64,000 bases of DNA. Source: JBBIPA01 sp037443085 (lineage in GTDB: Bacteria; Chloroflexota; Dehalococcoidia; GIF9; UBA5629). Positions within the stretch are counted from its first letter, which is position 1; each line of letters begins with the position of its first letter. The DNA lies in the NCBI GenBank assembly GCA_037443085.1, contig JBBIPA010000005.1, positions 22,600-86,599 of the forward strand, written 5' to 3'. Below the pieces are notes generated by a model that saw nothing but the letters and a program-made list of their open reading frames with translations, did not search any database and was not told the origin of the DNA. Shown piece by piece: positions 1 to 8,708 of this stretch. The position numbers and the translations under genes were made by a program.

Positions 1-70
1 CTAATCTGACACAATTAGCCCTCACTGATAAAGACAATCCGCATATTAAAACTTCAGGAGGTACTTTCCG

Positions 71-1147
71 ATGAAAATCGACATGTATGCCCACATTACA
101 CCACAAAAATTCATCGATGCTTTCGACAAGCGTCCGGTAAGCTGGCAGATAGTTGCTCGAACTACACCAGCATTCGGCGGAACTTCGCTTTACGACCTCA
201 GCAAAAGGCTGGAAGTAATGGATAGGTATGAAGACTATGTACAGGTATTGACGCCCACGGGACAGGTAATCGAGCCTTTTTATGGACCAAAAGACACTCC
301 CGAACTGTCCAGAATATTCAACGATGCTTTAGCAGAGATTATTCGCAAACATCCTGACAAATTCATAGCCGGCGTGGCTCAATTGCCTATCAACAATGTC
401 GATGCTACATTGAAAGAGATCGATAGAACGATTAAAGACCTGGGCTTTAAGGGGATATTGCTTCACACACCTATATACGTTTATGAAGAAGGCAGACCGG
501 CTGAGAAGGGATACAATTTCAGCACCATGAAACCCATAGATTTACCTGAGTTCATGCCTATCTACGAGAAAATGTCTCAATACAATCTGCCGATATGGAT
601 TCATCCCGTTGGCTGGGGTGGAGTACCGGTTTACAGCGGCGAAGAGAGAGGCCAATATGCTCTCTCTCATGTTTTTGGATGGCCTCTGGAATCAGCAGTG
701 GCCATGGGGAGGCTGGTTGGCAGCGGGATACTGAAGAAATATCCCAACCTCAAGTTCATCATTCATCACTGCGGCAGCGCCATTGTGCCCAGCTTGGCCG
801 GAAGAATCGCCAATGAGTTCGATAAATTCAGGGCGGCAGGCATATTAAAGGGTGTCCAGATTAACAGCGACGACGACCCGTTCAAAAGTAAGAACGCTGC
901 AGATTACTTCAGAATGTTTTACGGCGATACCGCACTTTACGGCGATACCGCGGGACTGATGTGCGGCTATGACTTTTTCGGGCCGGAGCATATCATTTTC
1001 GGCACCGATTTCCCCTACGACATGGCGGATGGAGATAAATTCACCAAAAAAACTATAGATGCTGTCTACAGAATGAACATCTCCGATGCCGACAAGGAGA
1101 GAATTTTTGAAGGCAATGCCAAGCGCATTTTACAGCTAAGCAAATAA
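71..1147 (+). CDS. Amidohydrolase 2 family protein (ACMSD / hydroxybenzoate decarboxylase-like)
   Basis: A 358-residue TIM-barrel amidohydrolase of the group that contains ACMSD, gamma-resorcylate decarboxylase and related nonoxidative aromatic decarboxylases and hydrolases. Visible landmarks are the N-terminal IDMYAHITP, His178 in IHPVGW, the His232-His233 pair in FIIHHCG and Asp313 in FGTDFP, which are the usual metal and catalytic positions. The first strand normally carries HxH, but here it is Tyr6-Ala-His8, so one metal ligand is replaced. The start follows an AGGAGG site about 8 bases upstream. It lies 650 bases from an iron-sulfur/molybdopterin pair related to pyrogallol transhydroxylase, so decarboxylation of a di- or trihydroxybenzoate feeding that enzyme is an attractive inference. 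Hydrolysis of another ring-derived substrate is equally possible. Family call is firm, substrate is not. Confidence 0.85.
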   Translation: MKIDMYAHITPQKFIDAFDKRPVSWQIVARTTPAFGGTSLYDLSKRLEVMDRYEDYVQVLTPTGQVIEPFYGPKDTPELSRIFNDALAEIIRKHPDKFIAGVAQLPINNVDATLKEIDRTIKDLGFKGILLHTPIYVYEEGRPAEKGYNFSTMKPIDLPEFMPIYEKMSQYNLPIWIHPVGWGGVPVYSGEERGQYALSHVFGWPLESAVAMGRLVGSGILKKYPNLKFIIHHCGSAIVPSLAGRIANEFDKFRAAGILKGVQINSDDDPFKSKNAADYFRMFYGDTALYGDTAGLMCGYDFFGPEHIIFGTDFPYDMADGDKFTKKTIDAVYRMNISDADKERIFEGNAKRILQLSK

Positions 1148-1379
1148 AGACAGTACAATTTAGTGAGTGATTTTCACCAGGCATGTGAATATATAAAAAA
1201 TCTATGGTTGGACCTTGAAATCTTGGTCAAATTTAGTCAGACTCCTGTACGGTTTGTCATCGTTAGAGAATCATAACCACAAAGTAGCGAAGCTGAACCC
1301 TTGAACTTCAGATTATCTGTTTTGCCACTATAGAAGGTATCGACCACTATTAACTCGACTCTTGGCTCTCCTGAAAAGT

Positions 1380-1409
1380 CGCTCACCGCCTGCTTGATGA
1401 CGGTGAGCG
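1380..1409. terminator. 9-bp inverted repeat in the 1148-1449 gap
   Basis: CGCTCACCG at 1380-1388 pairs perfectly with CGGTGAGCG at 1401-1409 around a 12-base loop. No T-run follows, so this may be a structured RNA element or operator and not a simple terminator. I see no gene in the rest of the 302-base gap between the amidohydrolase and the ATPase fragment. Confidence 0.35.
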
Positions 1410-1449
1410 TATGAAGTCAGCCTTAGCTTATCTGCTATACTAAGTTACT

Positions 1450-1725
1450 ATGACAAGACATTGGCATAATCTTGCCAGCGATGAGGTTTTAAGTAAGCTC
1501 AACTCTGTACGTTCAGGGCTTTCCGACGAAGAAGCGAAGAGCCGATTACATCAGTACGGACCAAATGAGCTAAGAGAAAAGGGCAAACGCCCAGTAATTA
1601 TGGTCTTTTTGCACCAGTTTGCCAGCCCCCTCATCTATATATTGCTTGGTGCCGCTCTAATCGAGTTCCTAGTAATGCAAAAACCCACTGATGCCACAGT
1701 CATTCTGGCCGCTGAACATATATAA
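1450..1725 (+). pseudogene. Truncated cation-transporting P-type ATPase (N-terminal fragment)
   Basis: 91 residues that match only the start of a P2-type cation ATPase. The cation-ATPase N-terminal domain (LSDEEAKSRLHQYGPNELRE) is followed by the first hydrophobic hairpin (FASPLIYILLGAALIEFL). Complete members have about 850-950 residues with a DKTGT phosphorylation site, and none of that is present. The reading frame ends at a TAA (1723-1725) that lies inside the left arm of a perfect 15-bp inverted repeat, so the gene looks cut at that point by a deletion or an insertion. It cannot encode a working pump. Homology of the fragment is clear; how the cut arose is inference. Confidence 0.8.
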
Positions 1726-1759
1726 AGGGGACATCATATCCAGCTATGATGTCCCCTTT
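1724..1759. repeat. Perfect 15-bp inverted repeat, terminator-like
   Basis: The arm at 1724-1738 (AAAGGGGACATCATA) is the exact reverse complement of 1745-1759, with a 6-base loop TCCAGC. It could terminate transcription from both sides, since the transhydroxylase small-subunit gene ends at 1795 on the other strand. The GGGGACA...TGTCCCC form is also seen at the edges of small mobile or REP-like palindromes, and its position exactly at the break in the ATPase gene supports that reading. Confidence 0.6.
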
Positions 1760-1794
1760 GTGCAGTCTCAGGAGAAACTCCAGGCTAACCAGAA

Positions 1795-2625
1795 CTATTT
1801 CTTGAAAAGCTTTATATCTCCTACGTTGATATCCTTTTGGGTAACATCAACCGGGCTCACAAAATAGTCACGGTAGCCTTTTTTCTCCACCAAAAGCGAA
1901 TATGACCCATTGTCCAATTCTTTAAACCAGAAATCACCATAACTATCAGTTTTGGCAGTAGCCTTTACTCCAGTTTCAAGATTAGTTACTGTGACCGTGG
2001 CTCCCTCGGTACATTCATCGGCATCGGGGTCATACACAGCTCCGGCAATAAATCTTTTAGGTAAACCTATGTAATAGACCCTTGGTTTTACTTTCAGCTC
2101 AGACTTCAGTGGTTGCGCCTTGCTCATCAACGCCTTAATCTTTGGATCTGTCTCATCACCAAATGTAAACGCGCCAGTTGGACAGGCATCAGCACACCGT
2201 GTCTCTTTCCAGCCATTATCCAATAAGTGTGCACAGAACGTACACTTTTGAGCAATATTGAGCGCATCATTGAAGTAGATGACGTTCGGGTACGGGCAGG
2301 CTGCGATACACATCTTGTTACCACGACACTTATCAGGGTCAATGATGACCGCTCCATCATCCCGCTTGTAGATAGCCTTGGCATTGCATGCCGCTATACA
2401 GGGCGCATCATCACAGTGCTGGCAGATACTGTGCTCGTAGGTGACCTTGACTTTGGGTACCTGACCACGAACGTTATCGTAGACCTTGTTCCAGAACTGG
2501 CCGGTATCGGGCTGCGGCTTCGCAATTGGCGACCAATCATTAGCCACATGCTCGTCCTTGCATGACACCTGGCAGTTGTAGCAACCGTTGCAGATATCGT
2601 AGTTGATAATCAGGACTTTACCCAT
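1795..2625 (-). CDS. Transhydroxylase-type small subunit, ferredoxin-like with C-terminal Ig-like domain (paralogue 1)
   Basis: A 276-residue electron-transfer subunit for the molybdopterin protein encoded immediately upstream. Cysteines fall in four groups: C12/15/18/22, C68/71/76/80, C100/C106/C110 and C128/131/144/148. The third group has Asn103 where a fourth cysteine is expected, giving 15 of the 16 ligands of an NrfC/PsrB-like four-cluster ferredoxin. Residues from about 190 to the end form a carboxypeptidase-regulatory/Cna-B-like beta domain, as in the small subunit of Pelobacter acidigallici pyrogallol transhydroxylase. The start ATG overlaps the stop of the large-subunit gene (TAATG), with GGGAGGTGA just upstream, so the two are translationally coupled. 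No signal peptide or Tat motif is seen, so a cytoplasmic location is likely. Confidence 0.88.
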   Translation of the reverse strand: MGKVLIINYDICNGCYNCQVSCKDEHVANDWSPIAKPQPDTGQFWNKVYDNVRGQVPKVKVTYEHSICQHCDDAPCIAACNAKAIYKRDDGAVIIDPDKCRGNKMCIAACPYPNVIYFNDALNIAQKCTFCAHLLDNGWKETRCADACPTGAFTFGDETDPKIKALMSKAQPLKSELKVKPRVYYIGLPKRFIAGAVYDPDADECTEGATVTVTNLETGVKATAKTDSYGDFWFKELDNGSYSLLVEKKGYRDYFVSPVDVTQKDINVGDIKLFKK

Positions 2626-5219
2626 TATTCACCTCCCATAATGCATGCTTCCAGGCCGGGACCAGCACACGGGTGGAAGGGGCGCTCGAAGGCTGCTGGA
2701 TACTTGCGTTTGAGTTCTTCTATATCGGTTTTCTCGACTTCTGCCAGAAAGCCACTGACCGCATGGCCTACAGCATTCTTTGAAGTGGTATTGCGTGGCA
2801 CGATGGTGTTGATAGCGCCGCCACGGTCGATCTCCCCGGGCACAATCGGATCCCACTTCGCACCGTGGTCGATGTACACCACCCCAGGCATAACACGTTC
2901 GGTAATGTATGCGCCTCCCAGCACCGTACCACGGTCGTTGTAAATCGAGACGACATCACCCTGCTTGATGCCACGCTCCTCTGCCTCTAAGGGATGCAGC
3001 CACACCGGGTGATACTGATAGCCATCAGGCCCTTTTACTTTACAGGTCTCGATCTCACGCAGCCAGGTGACGTCGTCATGCTGCGAGTGCACGCCCCATC
3101 GTGGATGGTTGGAACATACCAGCAGTGGATATTTCTTAGAACGCTCGGTGCCGATGGTTTCTTCGTGGCTGATGCCTTTTGCCACCCACTTCGGCACCGG
3201 TGGCCTTTCGAGGTCATTCGGGAAATGCTCAAGAAGTCCAGTAGCCTCGAACTCCAGCTTGCCGGTCGGCGTCGAAAGCGGATACTTCTCCGGGTCCTTA
3301 TAGAAATTATAGAAGCCGGCGGGCACATCCTCCCAATTATCGGCTGTGGGCACAACGTAGTAGCCCTTTTCATTAAGCTCCTCCCAGCTAATGAGGTCGT
3401 CGCAACGGGAAGTTTCCCAGCCGTATTTAATCAGCTCGGGGATAGACTTACCACCGGTATACTCCTTCAACAACCCCAGGCGCTCAGCGAGCTTGCAGGC
3501 GATCTCATAGTCACTATATGACTCGCCGAGAGGCTCTATGCACTTGTGCTCTGGGAACAGCAGGTTATACTGGCCGCTGAAGATATCTCCAGCGATGTCG
3601 TCCTCTTCGAGCTTGGTGTTGACCGGTAGGATGATATCGGCCAGCAAACAGTCATTCTCCAGCCACGGATGCTGGGCAAACATGAACTCGATATCAGGAT
3701 GGCGCATAGCCCGGACGTAGTCATTGCCCGAGTTCCAGCAGGTAATCCATGATGGCGAGTCGGTCCAGACCATATGAATTTTAGAGCAACCGTCCGCCGG
3801 GTACTTGTAGTGTACAAACTGATTGGTACGGTCGCATGTTTCTGACTCGCAACCCCACCAGTCACACTCTCCCTCGAGGATAGCCTTAGGTACATAAGTC
3901 TTCGGGATAAACGAGGGATGGTTGGTATCAGCCGGATGACCACCGGTGTAAGCCTTGCGCAGGTAGGGTACGCGCAGCGGCTTGGGTTGAGCATACTGGT
4001 CTGGTTTATCAAAGAGCCCCCATTCGATCATCTTGGCCTGGTTGACACCCGGCTTGCCAAGTCCTTGCATGGCCAGGCAAATACCCTGTAGACGGGCTGG
4101 CTCGGTGGCATAGGGGCCGCGAATACCGGGACCACCGTTGCCAATAACCACGGTAGTGCGTTTGCTCGCCCATTCATCCGCCAGTGCCTTGATCACCCGT
4201 GACGGCACTCCAGTGATTGGTGCCGCCCACTCGGGCGTCTTGGGCACCCCATCCTCTTCACCCATAACATAGGCCTGGTACTTCTCGACGCCAACGGCAT
4301 GAGTCTTCAGGTACTCTTTATCATATGTTCCGTTCTTAAACCAGTGGTAAGTAATTGCCAGATATAATGCCGCATCAGTGTTTGGCAGGACCGGTATCCA
4401 CCGGTCGGCGTGCACAGCGGCGGCATAGTTAAGGTCAGGATGTACGTAGATCTGCTTGATGCCTATTTCCGTCCACCAGTAGCTTAATCTACTTGGCAAC
4501 TGTCCCTGCCAACCCCAGGGAGTGGTTTCCTGATCACAACCCCAGAAAAGGAGTAATTCGGTGTTCTTGGCGATGTCATAGAGCAGGTTGCTTTGCATCC
4601 CCTGGCCCACCGGTTCACAGCCCCAGAAGTGCTTGCTCCCCCACCACCAGCCTTCCCAGCTATCTGGCTGGCGAATCTGCAGTGTGAATCCGCCCCACAG
4701 GCGCAGCAGCTTACGTCCAGCGCCATGGCAGGCCTGCACAACCTTATTCTCTCCGTGCTGATCGCACTGATAAAGAAGAGCCGTGGGACCATACTTTTTC
4801 TTGATACGATTCATCTCGCTGATGATGATATCAAGAGCCTGTTCCCAAGAGATACGCTTATACTTGCTGACTCCACGGTTCTGTGGATTGCGCTCGCCGT
4901 TGGGGTCGAAGTCGACACGCATCATCGGGTAACGGATGCGTGCCGGTGAATAAACTCTCTTTTTATAGGCAATTGAATACGGTGGAATCAGGGTCTTCAT
5001 GCTGGGTTCGAAGGTCTTACCCCGCACCTCAAATTTCCAGGGGTTCATATCCTTCTTGGGATCGTACTTCCAATCGTAGTGCATCGGGCGGATGCGAATG
5101 ATCTTGCCATCCTTGACATCCACCATCGAGGCGTTAGAACCATTCTCAGGTACACCGCAAAAGCTGATGTCCCTGATAAGCGTTTTTTCTCCTGCATTTA
5201 CTTTCGTTTTTTCTGCCAT
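2625..5219 (-). CDS. Molybdopterin oxidoreductase, pyrogallol transhydroxylase-like large subunit (paralogue 1)
   Basis: An 864-residue catalytic subunit of the DMSO-reductase superfamily. Its length is close to that of the alpha subunit of pyrogallol-phloroglucinol transhydroxylase (about 875). It lacks the N-terminal Cys motif for a 4Fe-4S cluster, as transhydroxylase alpha does. The PDSWEG motif places Asp186-Ser187-Trp188 where the known enzyme has Asp174-Ser175-Trp176; Ser is the Mo ligand. A His (His155) lies 32 residues earlier, but its surroundings (QCDQHGENK) differ from the SSHHNWG of the two other copies in this window. The N-terminus has no twin-arginine signal. It forms an operon with the small subunit. 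Substrate may be an aromatic other than pyrogallol, for example a resorcinol-type ring. Family assignment is firm, substrate is open. Confidence 0.87.
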   Translation of the reverse strand: MAEKTKVNAGEKTLIRDISFCGVPENGSNASMVDVKDGKIIRIRPMHYDWKYDPKKDMNPWKFEVRGKTFEPSMKTLIPPYSIAYKKRVYSPARIRYPMMRVDFDPNGERNPQNRGVSKYKRISWEQALDIIISEMNRIKKKYGPTALLYQCDQHGENKVVQACHGAGRKLLRLWGGFTLQIRQPDSWEGWWWGSKHFWGCEPVGQGMQSNLLYDIAKNTELLLFWGCDQETTPWGWQGQLPSRLSYWWTEIGIKQIYVHPDLNYAAAVHADRWIPVLPNTDAALYLAITYHWFKNGTYDKEYLKTHAVGVEKYQAYVMGEEDGVPKTPEWAAPITGVPSRVIKALADEWASKRTTVVIGNGGPGIRGPYATEPARLQGICLAMQGLGKPGVNQAKMIEWGLFDKPDQYAQPKPLRVPYLRKAYTGGHPADTNHPSFIPKTYVPKAILEGECDWWGCESETCDRTNQFVHYKYPADGCSKIHMVWTDSPSWITCWNSGNDYVRAMRHPDIEFMFAQHPWLENDCLLADIILPVNTKLEEDDIAGDIFSGQYNLLFPEHKCIEPLGESYSDYEIACKLAERLGLLKEYTGGKSIPELIKYGWETSRCDDLISWEELNEKGYYVVPTADNWEDVPAGFYNFYKDPEKYPLSTPTGKLEFEATGLLEHFPNDLERPPVPKWVAKGISHEETIGTERSKKYPLLVCSNHPRWGVHSQHDDVTWLREIETCKVKGPDGYQYHPVWLHPLEAEERGIKQGDVVSIYNDRGTVLGGAYITERVMPGVVYIDHGAKWDPIVPGEIDRGGAINTIVPRNTTSKNAVGHAVSGFLAEVEKTDIEELKRKYPAAFERPFHPCAGPGLEACIMGGE

Positions 5220-5333
5220 ATTTCCTCACTTGTTTTTAAGATTTCGTAATGGCTTAACTCCCAGGATAAGGAACCGATATGGCGGCTTCGCTTGCCATAT
5301 CGGCTTCTACCTGGTTCTTTTTACCCTGCTATT

Positions 5334-6647
5334 TTATGGTACAGGGAATATAGGCTTATCCTGAACAGGGAAGAAGTCATGCTTGGATAGGGTTATCTTC
5401 AACTCCCATTTTTCCGGCTTATTCACCTTGAACCATTGACCATAGGCTAATGGTATGCGATTAAAATTGTCCTTATTGAATTTGACTCGATGATTAATTG
5501 AAGGCATATCCAACGTCGGGATAGCTGCATTAATTTTCGTTCCATCAGCAACACCAGCCTTCTTTATCGCCTCAAACCCAATTTGCATGACTTCATAGCC
5601 ATGTCCGATAGCTGGGTTCAAAGGTTGCTTCTTCGCCTTAGCCCATCGCTCGGCAAGCGATTTGGGAGTAGTGCCACCAATACCTGGGCAATCCTTAAAT
5701 TCAGGGCTCCACCATACCTCAACGCCAACACCCCAGGCCAGGTCACCACCCCAGGCATTGGCATCAACGTAGAACAGTGGTGCTCTTCCGATAGCAACTA
5801 TCTTGGGCTTAAAACCCATACCGCGAGCCTGTTTATACATAGCACCAAAAACGGGCCCCGGGCAGTTGCCCCAGAGAATCTCCACATTATTGTCTTTCCA
5901 TTCCTTGATTACCGAGGAGAAATCTGTGGTTTCCAGGGGCACCAGTCCCAGGTTCTTTTCCATGCCTATGACTTTGCAGCCGTATTCTTTAAGCAGGCCC
6001 GGGAACAATGAATACCAGCCTCTGCCATCAGCCTCGTCAGTGGCAAAGACACCAGCTACCTTGTTAGTCTGAGCAGCATACAGGTCAAGAAAGCTAAACC
6101 AGGTATCTCTTATAGTATATCCCGGCTTGTCCCTGAAATCTCCTTTATCCGGGGGTGTGGCAATGGCAAAACCGGTCAACCAGTTATACGCCCACGGCGG
6201 CGTAGCGGATGTCCGCATGGCAGCCCACGGTTCCATAGGGCCACCGGCAATAATGCTGGGAACCTTGTACTTCTCGCCTACAGTACATGCCGCAGCCCAC
6301 ATCGGTGCTGGCGAGTCAGGTGCTGCATAAAACACAATCTTCTCGCGGCTCATTAAGTCTTCGGCAAGCCCACCCACTTTTGCCGGGTCGCTTTCACTAT
6401 CGAGGACGATAAACTTGACTTTCATTTTCTTGCCACCGACATCAAGCCCACCCTGTGCATTAATATCATCAACGGCCGCCTGCATACCAAACACATTGCC
6501 CTCACCAAAGCCGGTAAACATGCCGGTCATCGGTGAAACCGTACCAACACGAACTTCTCCTTCCGCTGCTGGTGCGGCACAGGCACTGGCACCCAATGCA
6601 CCGGCTACCACGATGACCACTAACAGAACTGCTAATAGTTTTTTCAA
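5334..6647 (-). CDS. ABC transporter substrate-binding lipoprotein, LivK/urea-aromatic type (paralogue 1)
   Basis: Periplasmic-binding protein of the type 1 (Leu/Ile/Val-like) fold, about 437 residues. I place the start at the TTG at 6647 (FLKKLL...) because AAAGGAGGAA lies directly upstream and the divergent paralogue also starts with TTG-AAA-AA. The longer frame from 6746 adds 33 residues with no signal character. After a hydrophobic signal stretch, ASAC suggests a lipoprotein cleavage site. Then come VRVGTVSPMTG and the ligand-binding lobes. It is a close paralogue of the binding protein at 7219-8541 (shared phrases such as GLVPLETTDFS and KEWKDNN/KEWKDAN). It follows the - strand region of transhydroxylase pair 1, so it may feed an aromatic ligand to that enzyme. 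Confidence 0.88.
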   Translation of the reverse strand: MKKLLAVLLVVIVVAGALGASACAAPAAEGEVRVGTVSPMTGMFTGFGEGNVFGMQAAVDDINAQGGLDVGGKKMKVKFIVLDSESDPAKVGGLAEDLMSREKIVFYAAPDSPAPMWAAACTVGEKYKVPSIIAGGPMEPWAAMRTSATPPWAYNWLTGFAIATPPDKGDFRDKPGYTIRDTWFSFLDLYAAQTNKVAGVFATDEADGRGWYSLFPGLLKEYGCKVIGMEKNLGLVPLETTDFSSVIKEWKDNNVEILWGNCPGPVFGAMYKQARGMGFKPKIVAIGRAPLFYVDANAWGGDLAWGVGVEVWWSPEFKDCPGIGGTTPKSLAERWAKAKKQPLNPAIGHGYEVMQIGFEAIKKAGVADGTKINAAIPTLDMPSINHRVKFNKDNFNRIPLAYGQWFKVNKPEKWELKITLSKHDFFPVQDKPIFPVP

Positions 6648-7218
6648 AAATTTCCTCCTTTCCTGAAAAATCTGGGGACGTATAGTTCTCTGGAAATGCA
6701 TGATTGATTTTGACTGGATACCTCTGACTATCACCTCCCTTCTCAATGACTAAATTGCATGGCTAATACGAGGACAATAGGATTAAGTTCCACGAATTAG
6801 CTTGTAGACCAGTTCAAGATTATACCATCAGGTTAGCGTTGTCAAGAGGTGGGGGATTGACATCTGTGTTAGAATAATTATCTAGCAATTACATTCTATC
6901 TGTCTATACAATATTATAGTTATGTCAACATAATTTTTTATACTAATAAATATAGTAAGCGTTTATGGTGCTGGAGGATTGGGGTTAATTAAGACGCAAC
7001 AAGCTCTATTTGGTACGCAATACCAAATAGAGCTTGTTAATTTTAGTCTTACTTTTAAATTTAATGAAAGGGTATTCCCCACAGACGAATAGATATAACC
7101 ATAATCATAAAAATTATCGATAAGGGGGATGACCCAAAGGAGGTGGAATCTGGGATAAGTTGCAATTTACAAGTTCCTTCTTTCACTAAGTTGAAATTTT
7201 AATAAGGAGGGCAAAGTA
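6648..7218. promoter_or_regulatory. Divergent intergenic region between two substrate-binding protein genes
   Basis: 571 bases, AT-rich, separating two divergently transcribed binding-protein genes. It must contain promoters for both sides, but I cannot assign -35/-10 pairs with confidence. It holds a perfect 18-bp palindrome (listed separately) and no credible open frame. Strong ribosome-binding sites stand at each edge: AAAGGAGG before 6647 on the - strand and AAGGAGGG before 7219 on the + strand. Confidence 0.6.
6998..7038. repeat. Perfect 18-bp inverted repeat, 5-base loop
   Basis: 6998-7015 (AACAAGCTCTATTTGGTA) is the exact reverse complement of 7021-7038, with loop CGCAA. It stands between two outward-reading genes, so there is no upstream gene on either side for it to terminate. 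It may be an operator, an attenuator in one of the leaders, or the terminator of an unrecognised small RNA. Confidence 0.7.
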
Positions 7219-8541
7219 TTGAAAAAGCTATTTCCAGTTCTTATAGTGGTTGCGCTGGTAGCCGGTTTAATACTGAGTGGCTGCGGCCCGTCAGCGCCGG
7301 CCGGGAAAGAAATAAAGATAGGCGCAGTGTCACCATCAACCGGCATGTTTGCTGGATTTGGCAAAGGAAACGATTATGGCCTCAAATTTGTTGTGGAAGA
7401 CATCAATAAGCAGGGCGGCATCGAAGTTGGCGGAGTTAAGATGCCGGTGAGATTAGTCCTGGTCAACAGCGAAAGCGATCCCACAAAAGCAGGGACACTG
7501 GCAGAATCACTCATCACCGCCGACAAGATACAATTCATGGTCAACGGTATTGAGCCCCCATTTATGCGCGCCGCAGTAGCCACCAAATGCGAACAGTACG
7601 GCATACCACATGTTACCGGCAACGGACCCTACGAAGCCTGGATGACCCTCAGGGGTGAAGCACCAAAGCCCTGGAGCCATACCTGGTCAATCAGCTTCGC
7701 CATCGCCACTCCGGCTGGAGCAGGTGACTACCGTCAGGGCAAGCCTGGCTATACCATGGGCGATGCCTATCTTAAAGCGCTCGGCACTATCATCGCTCAG
7801 ACCAATAAAAAAGTGGCAGCTTTCGCCACTGATGAGTCCGACGGCAGGCCCTGGTACAAGTCGATTACTCCGCTCATGAAAGAGAAGGGGTTTGATGTTT
7901 ATAAAATGGATAGGGAATTCGGTCTTGTGCCGCTAGAGACCACCGATTTCTCCGCCCTCATCAAAGAATGGAAAGATGCCAACTGCGAATCGTTCTGGTC
8001 AAACAGCCCTGGCCCCATTTTCGGTGCTCTATGGAAACAGGCTATGGCACTTGGCTGGAGACCTAAGAATGTTTTCGCCACCAGGTCAGCAGTATTCTAT
8101 GAAGATGTTATGGCCTGGGGTGGCGACCTTGCTCATGGCGTTAGCAACGAAATGTTCTGGAATCCAGAGATAAAAGATTCTCCTGGTATTGGCGGCACTA
8201 CCCCGAAGTCTCTGGCCGAAAGGTATATTAAAGAAACCAAACTGGGGTATAACCAGAACCTGGGCTTCGCCTATGCCGCTTGCCAGGTCTTGTTCGATGC
8301 TATCAAGAGAGCTGGTTCTGTTGAGCCGGCAAAGGTAAATGCCGCTTTAAAAACCACCGACTTAATGACAATGTACCACCGAGTCCAGTTTGATAAAGAC
8401 AACTACAGCCGCGTTCCGGTTGCCTTCGGTCAGTGGATCAGAGTTGATAAGCCTTACAAATTTGAAAACCCGGTAGCCATCTCCGACCATGCTTTCATGC
8501 CTGCCACTGCACCCTGGGAGTTCCCCATTAAGTACAAGTAG
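7219..8541 (+). CDS. ABC transporter substrate-binding lipoprotein, LivK-like (paralogue 2, importer operon)
   Basis: A 440-residue type 1 periplasmic-binding protein starting at TTG, with AAGGAGGG upstream. The signal sequence ends in a good lipobox (ILSGC, Cys after about 20 residues), so the protein is probably lipid-anchored outside the cytoplasmic membrane. The mature part begins with KIGAVSPSTGMFAGFG. It is the first gene of a complete branched-chain-type importer (SBP, LivG, LivF, LivH, LivM) that runs directly into the transhydroxylase/phloroglucinol genes. By context its ligand is more likely an aromatic acid or phenol than an amino acid, since this family also binds aromatic compounds. 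A 16-bp hairpin after the stop probably lowers readthrough into livG, giving more binding protein than transporter. Confidence 0.9.
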   Translation: MKKLFPVLIVVALVAGLILSGCGPSAPAGKEIKIGAVSPSTGMFAGFGKGNDYGLKFVVEDINKQGGIEVGGVKMPVRLVLVNSESDPTKAGTLAESLITADKIQFMVNGIEPPFMRAAVATKCEQYGIPHVTGNGPYEAWMTLRGEAPKPWSHTWSISFAIATPAGAGDYRQGKPGYTMGDAYLKALGTIIAQTNKKVAAFATDESDGRPWYKSITPLMKEKGFDVYKMDREFGLVPLETTDFSALIKEWKDANCESFWSNSPGPIFGALWKQAMALGWRPKNVFATRSAVFYEDVMAWGGDLAHGVSNEMFWNPEIKDSPGIGGTTPKSLAERYIKETKLGYNQNLGFAYAACQVLFDAIKRAGSVEPAKVNAALKTTDLMTMYHRVQFDKDNYSRVPVAFGQWIRVDKPYKFENPVAISDHAFMPATAPWEFPIKYK

Positions 8542-8560
8542 CAAATCACGCCAGATAAGA

Positions 8561-8600
8561 CATCAAAAGCTCCTCCCTGTGTAAGGAGGAGCTTTTGATG
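8561..8600 (+). terminator. 16-bp hairpin between binding-protein gene and livG-like gene
   Basis: 8561-8576 pairs perfectly with 8585-8600 around the loop CTGTGTAA. No T-run follows the hairpin, so it may act as an mRNA-stabilising or partial terminator. Such elements commonly set high binding-protein to permease ratios in importer operons. Confidence 0.6.
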
Positions 8601-8708
8601 AATACAATGGTACGAATTCGGCAAAAAACAGCAAACTATTGACATAGTCGAGGTAACACTAATATAATTGCATGTCGATTCTGGCTCCGCTGGTTTATTA
8701 AGAGAAAA

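Noticed and set aside
920..960. Tandem near-repeat TACGGCGATACCGC inside the amidohydrolase
   Set aside because: It is in frame (GDTALYGDTAG) in a region that continues naturally into GLMCGYDFF, so I see no reason to call it a slippage event.
2227..3521. Several open frames antisense to the first transhydroxylase pair
   Set aside because: They are shadows of a well-supported gene pair, with no ribosome sites and no domain-like content.
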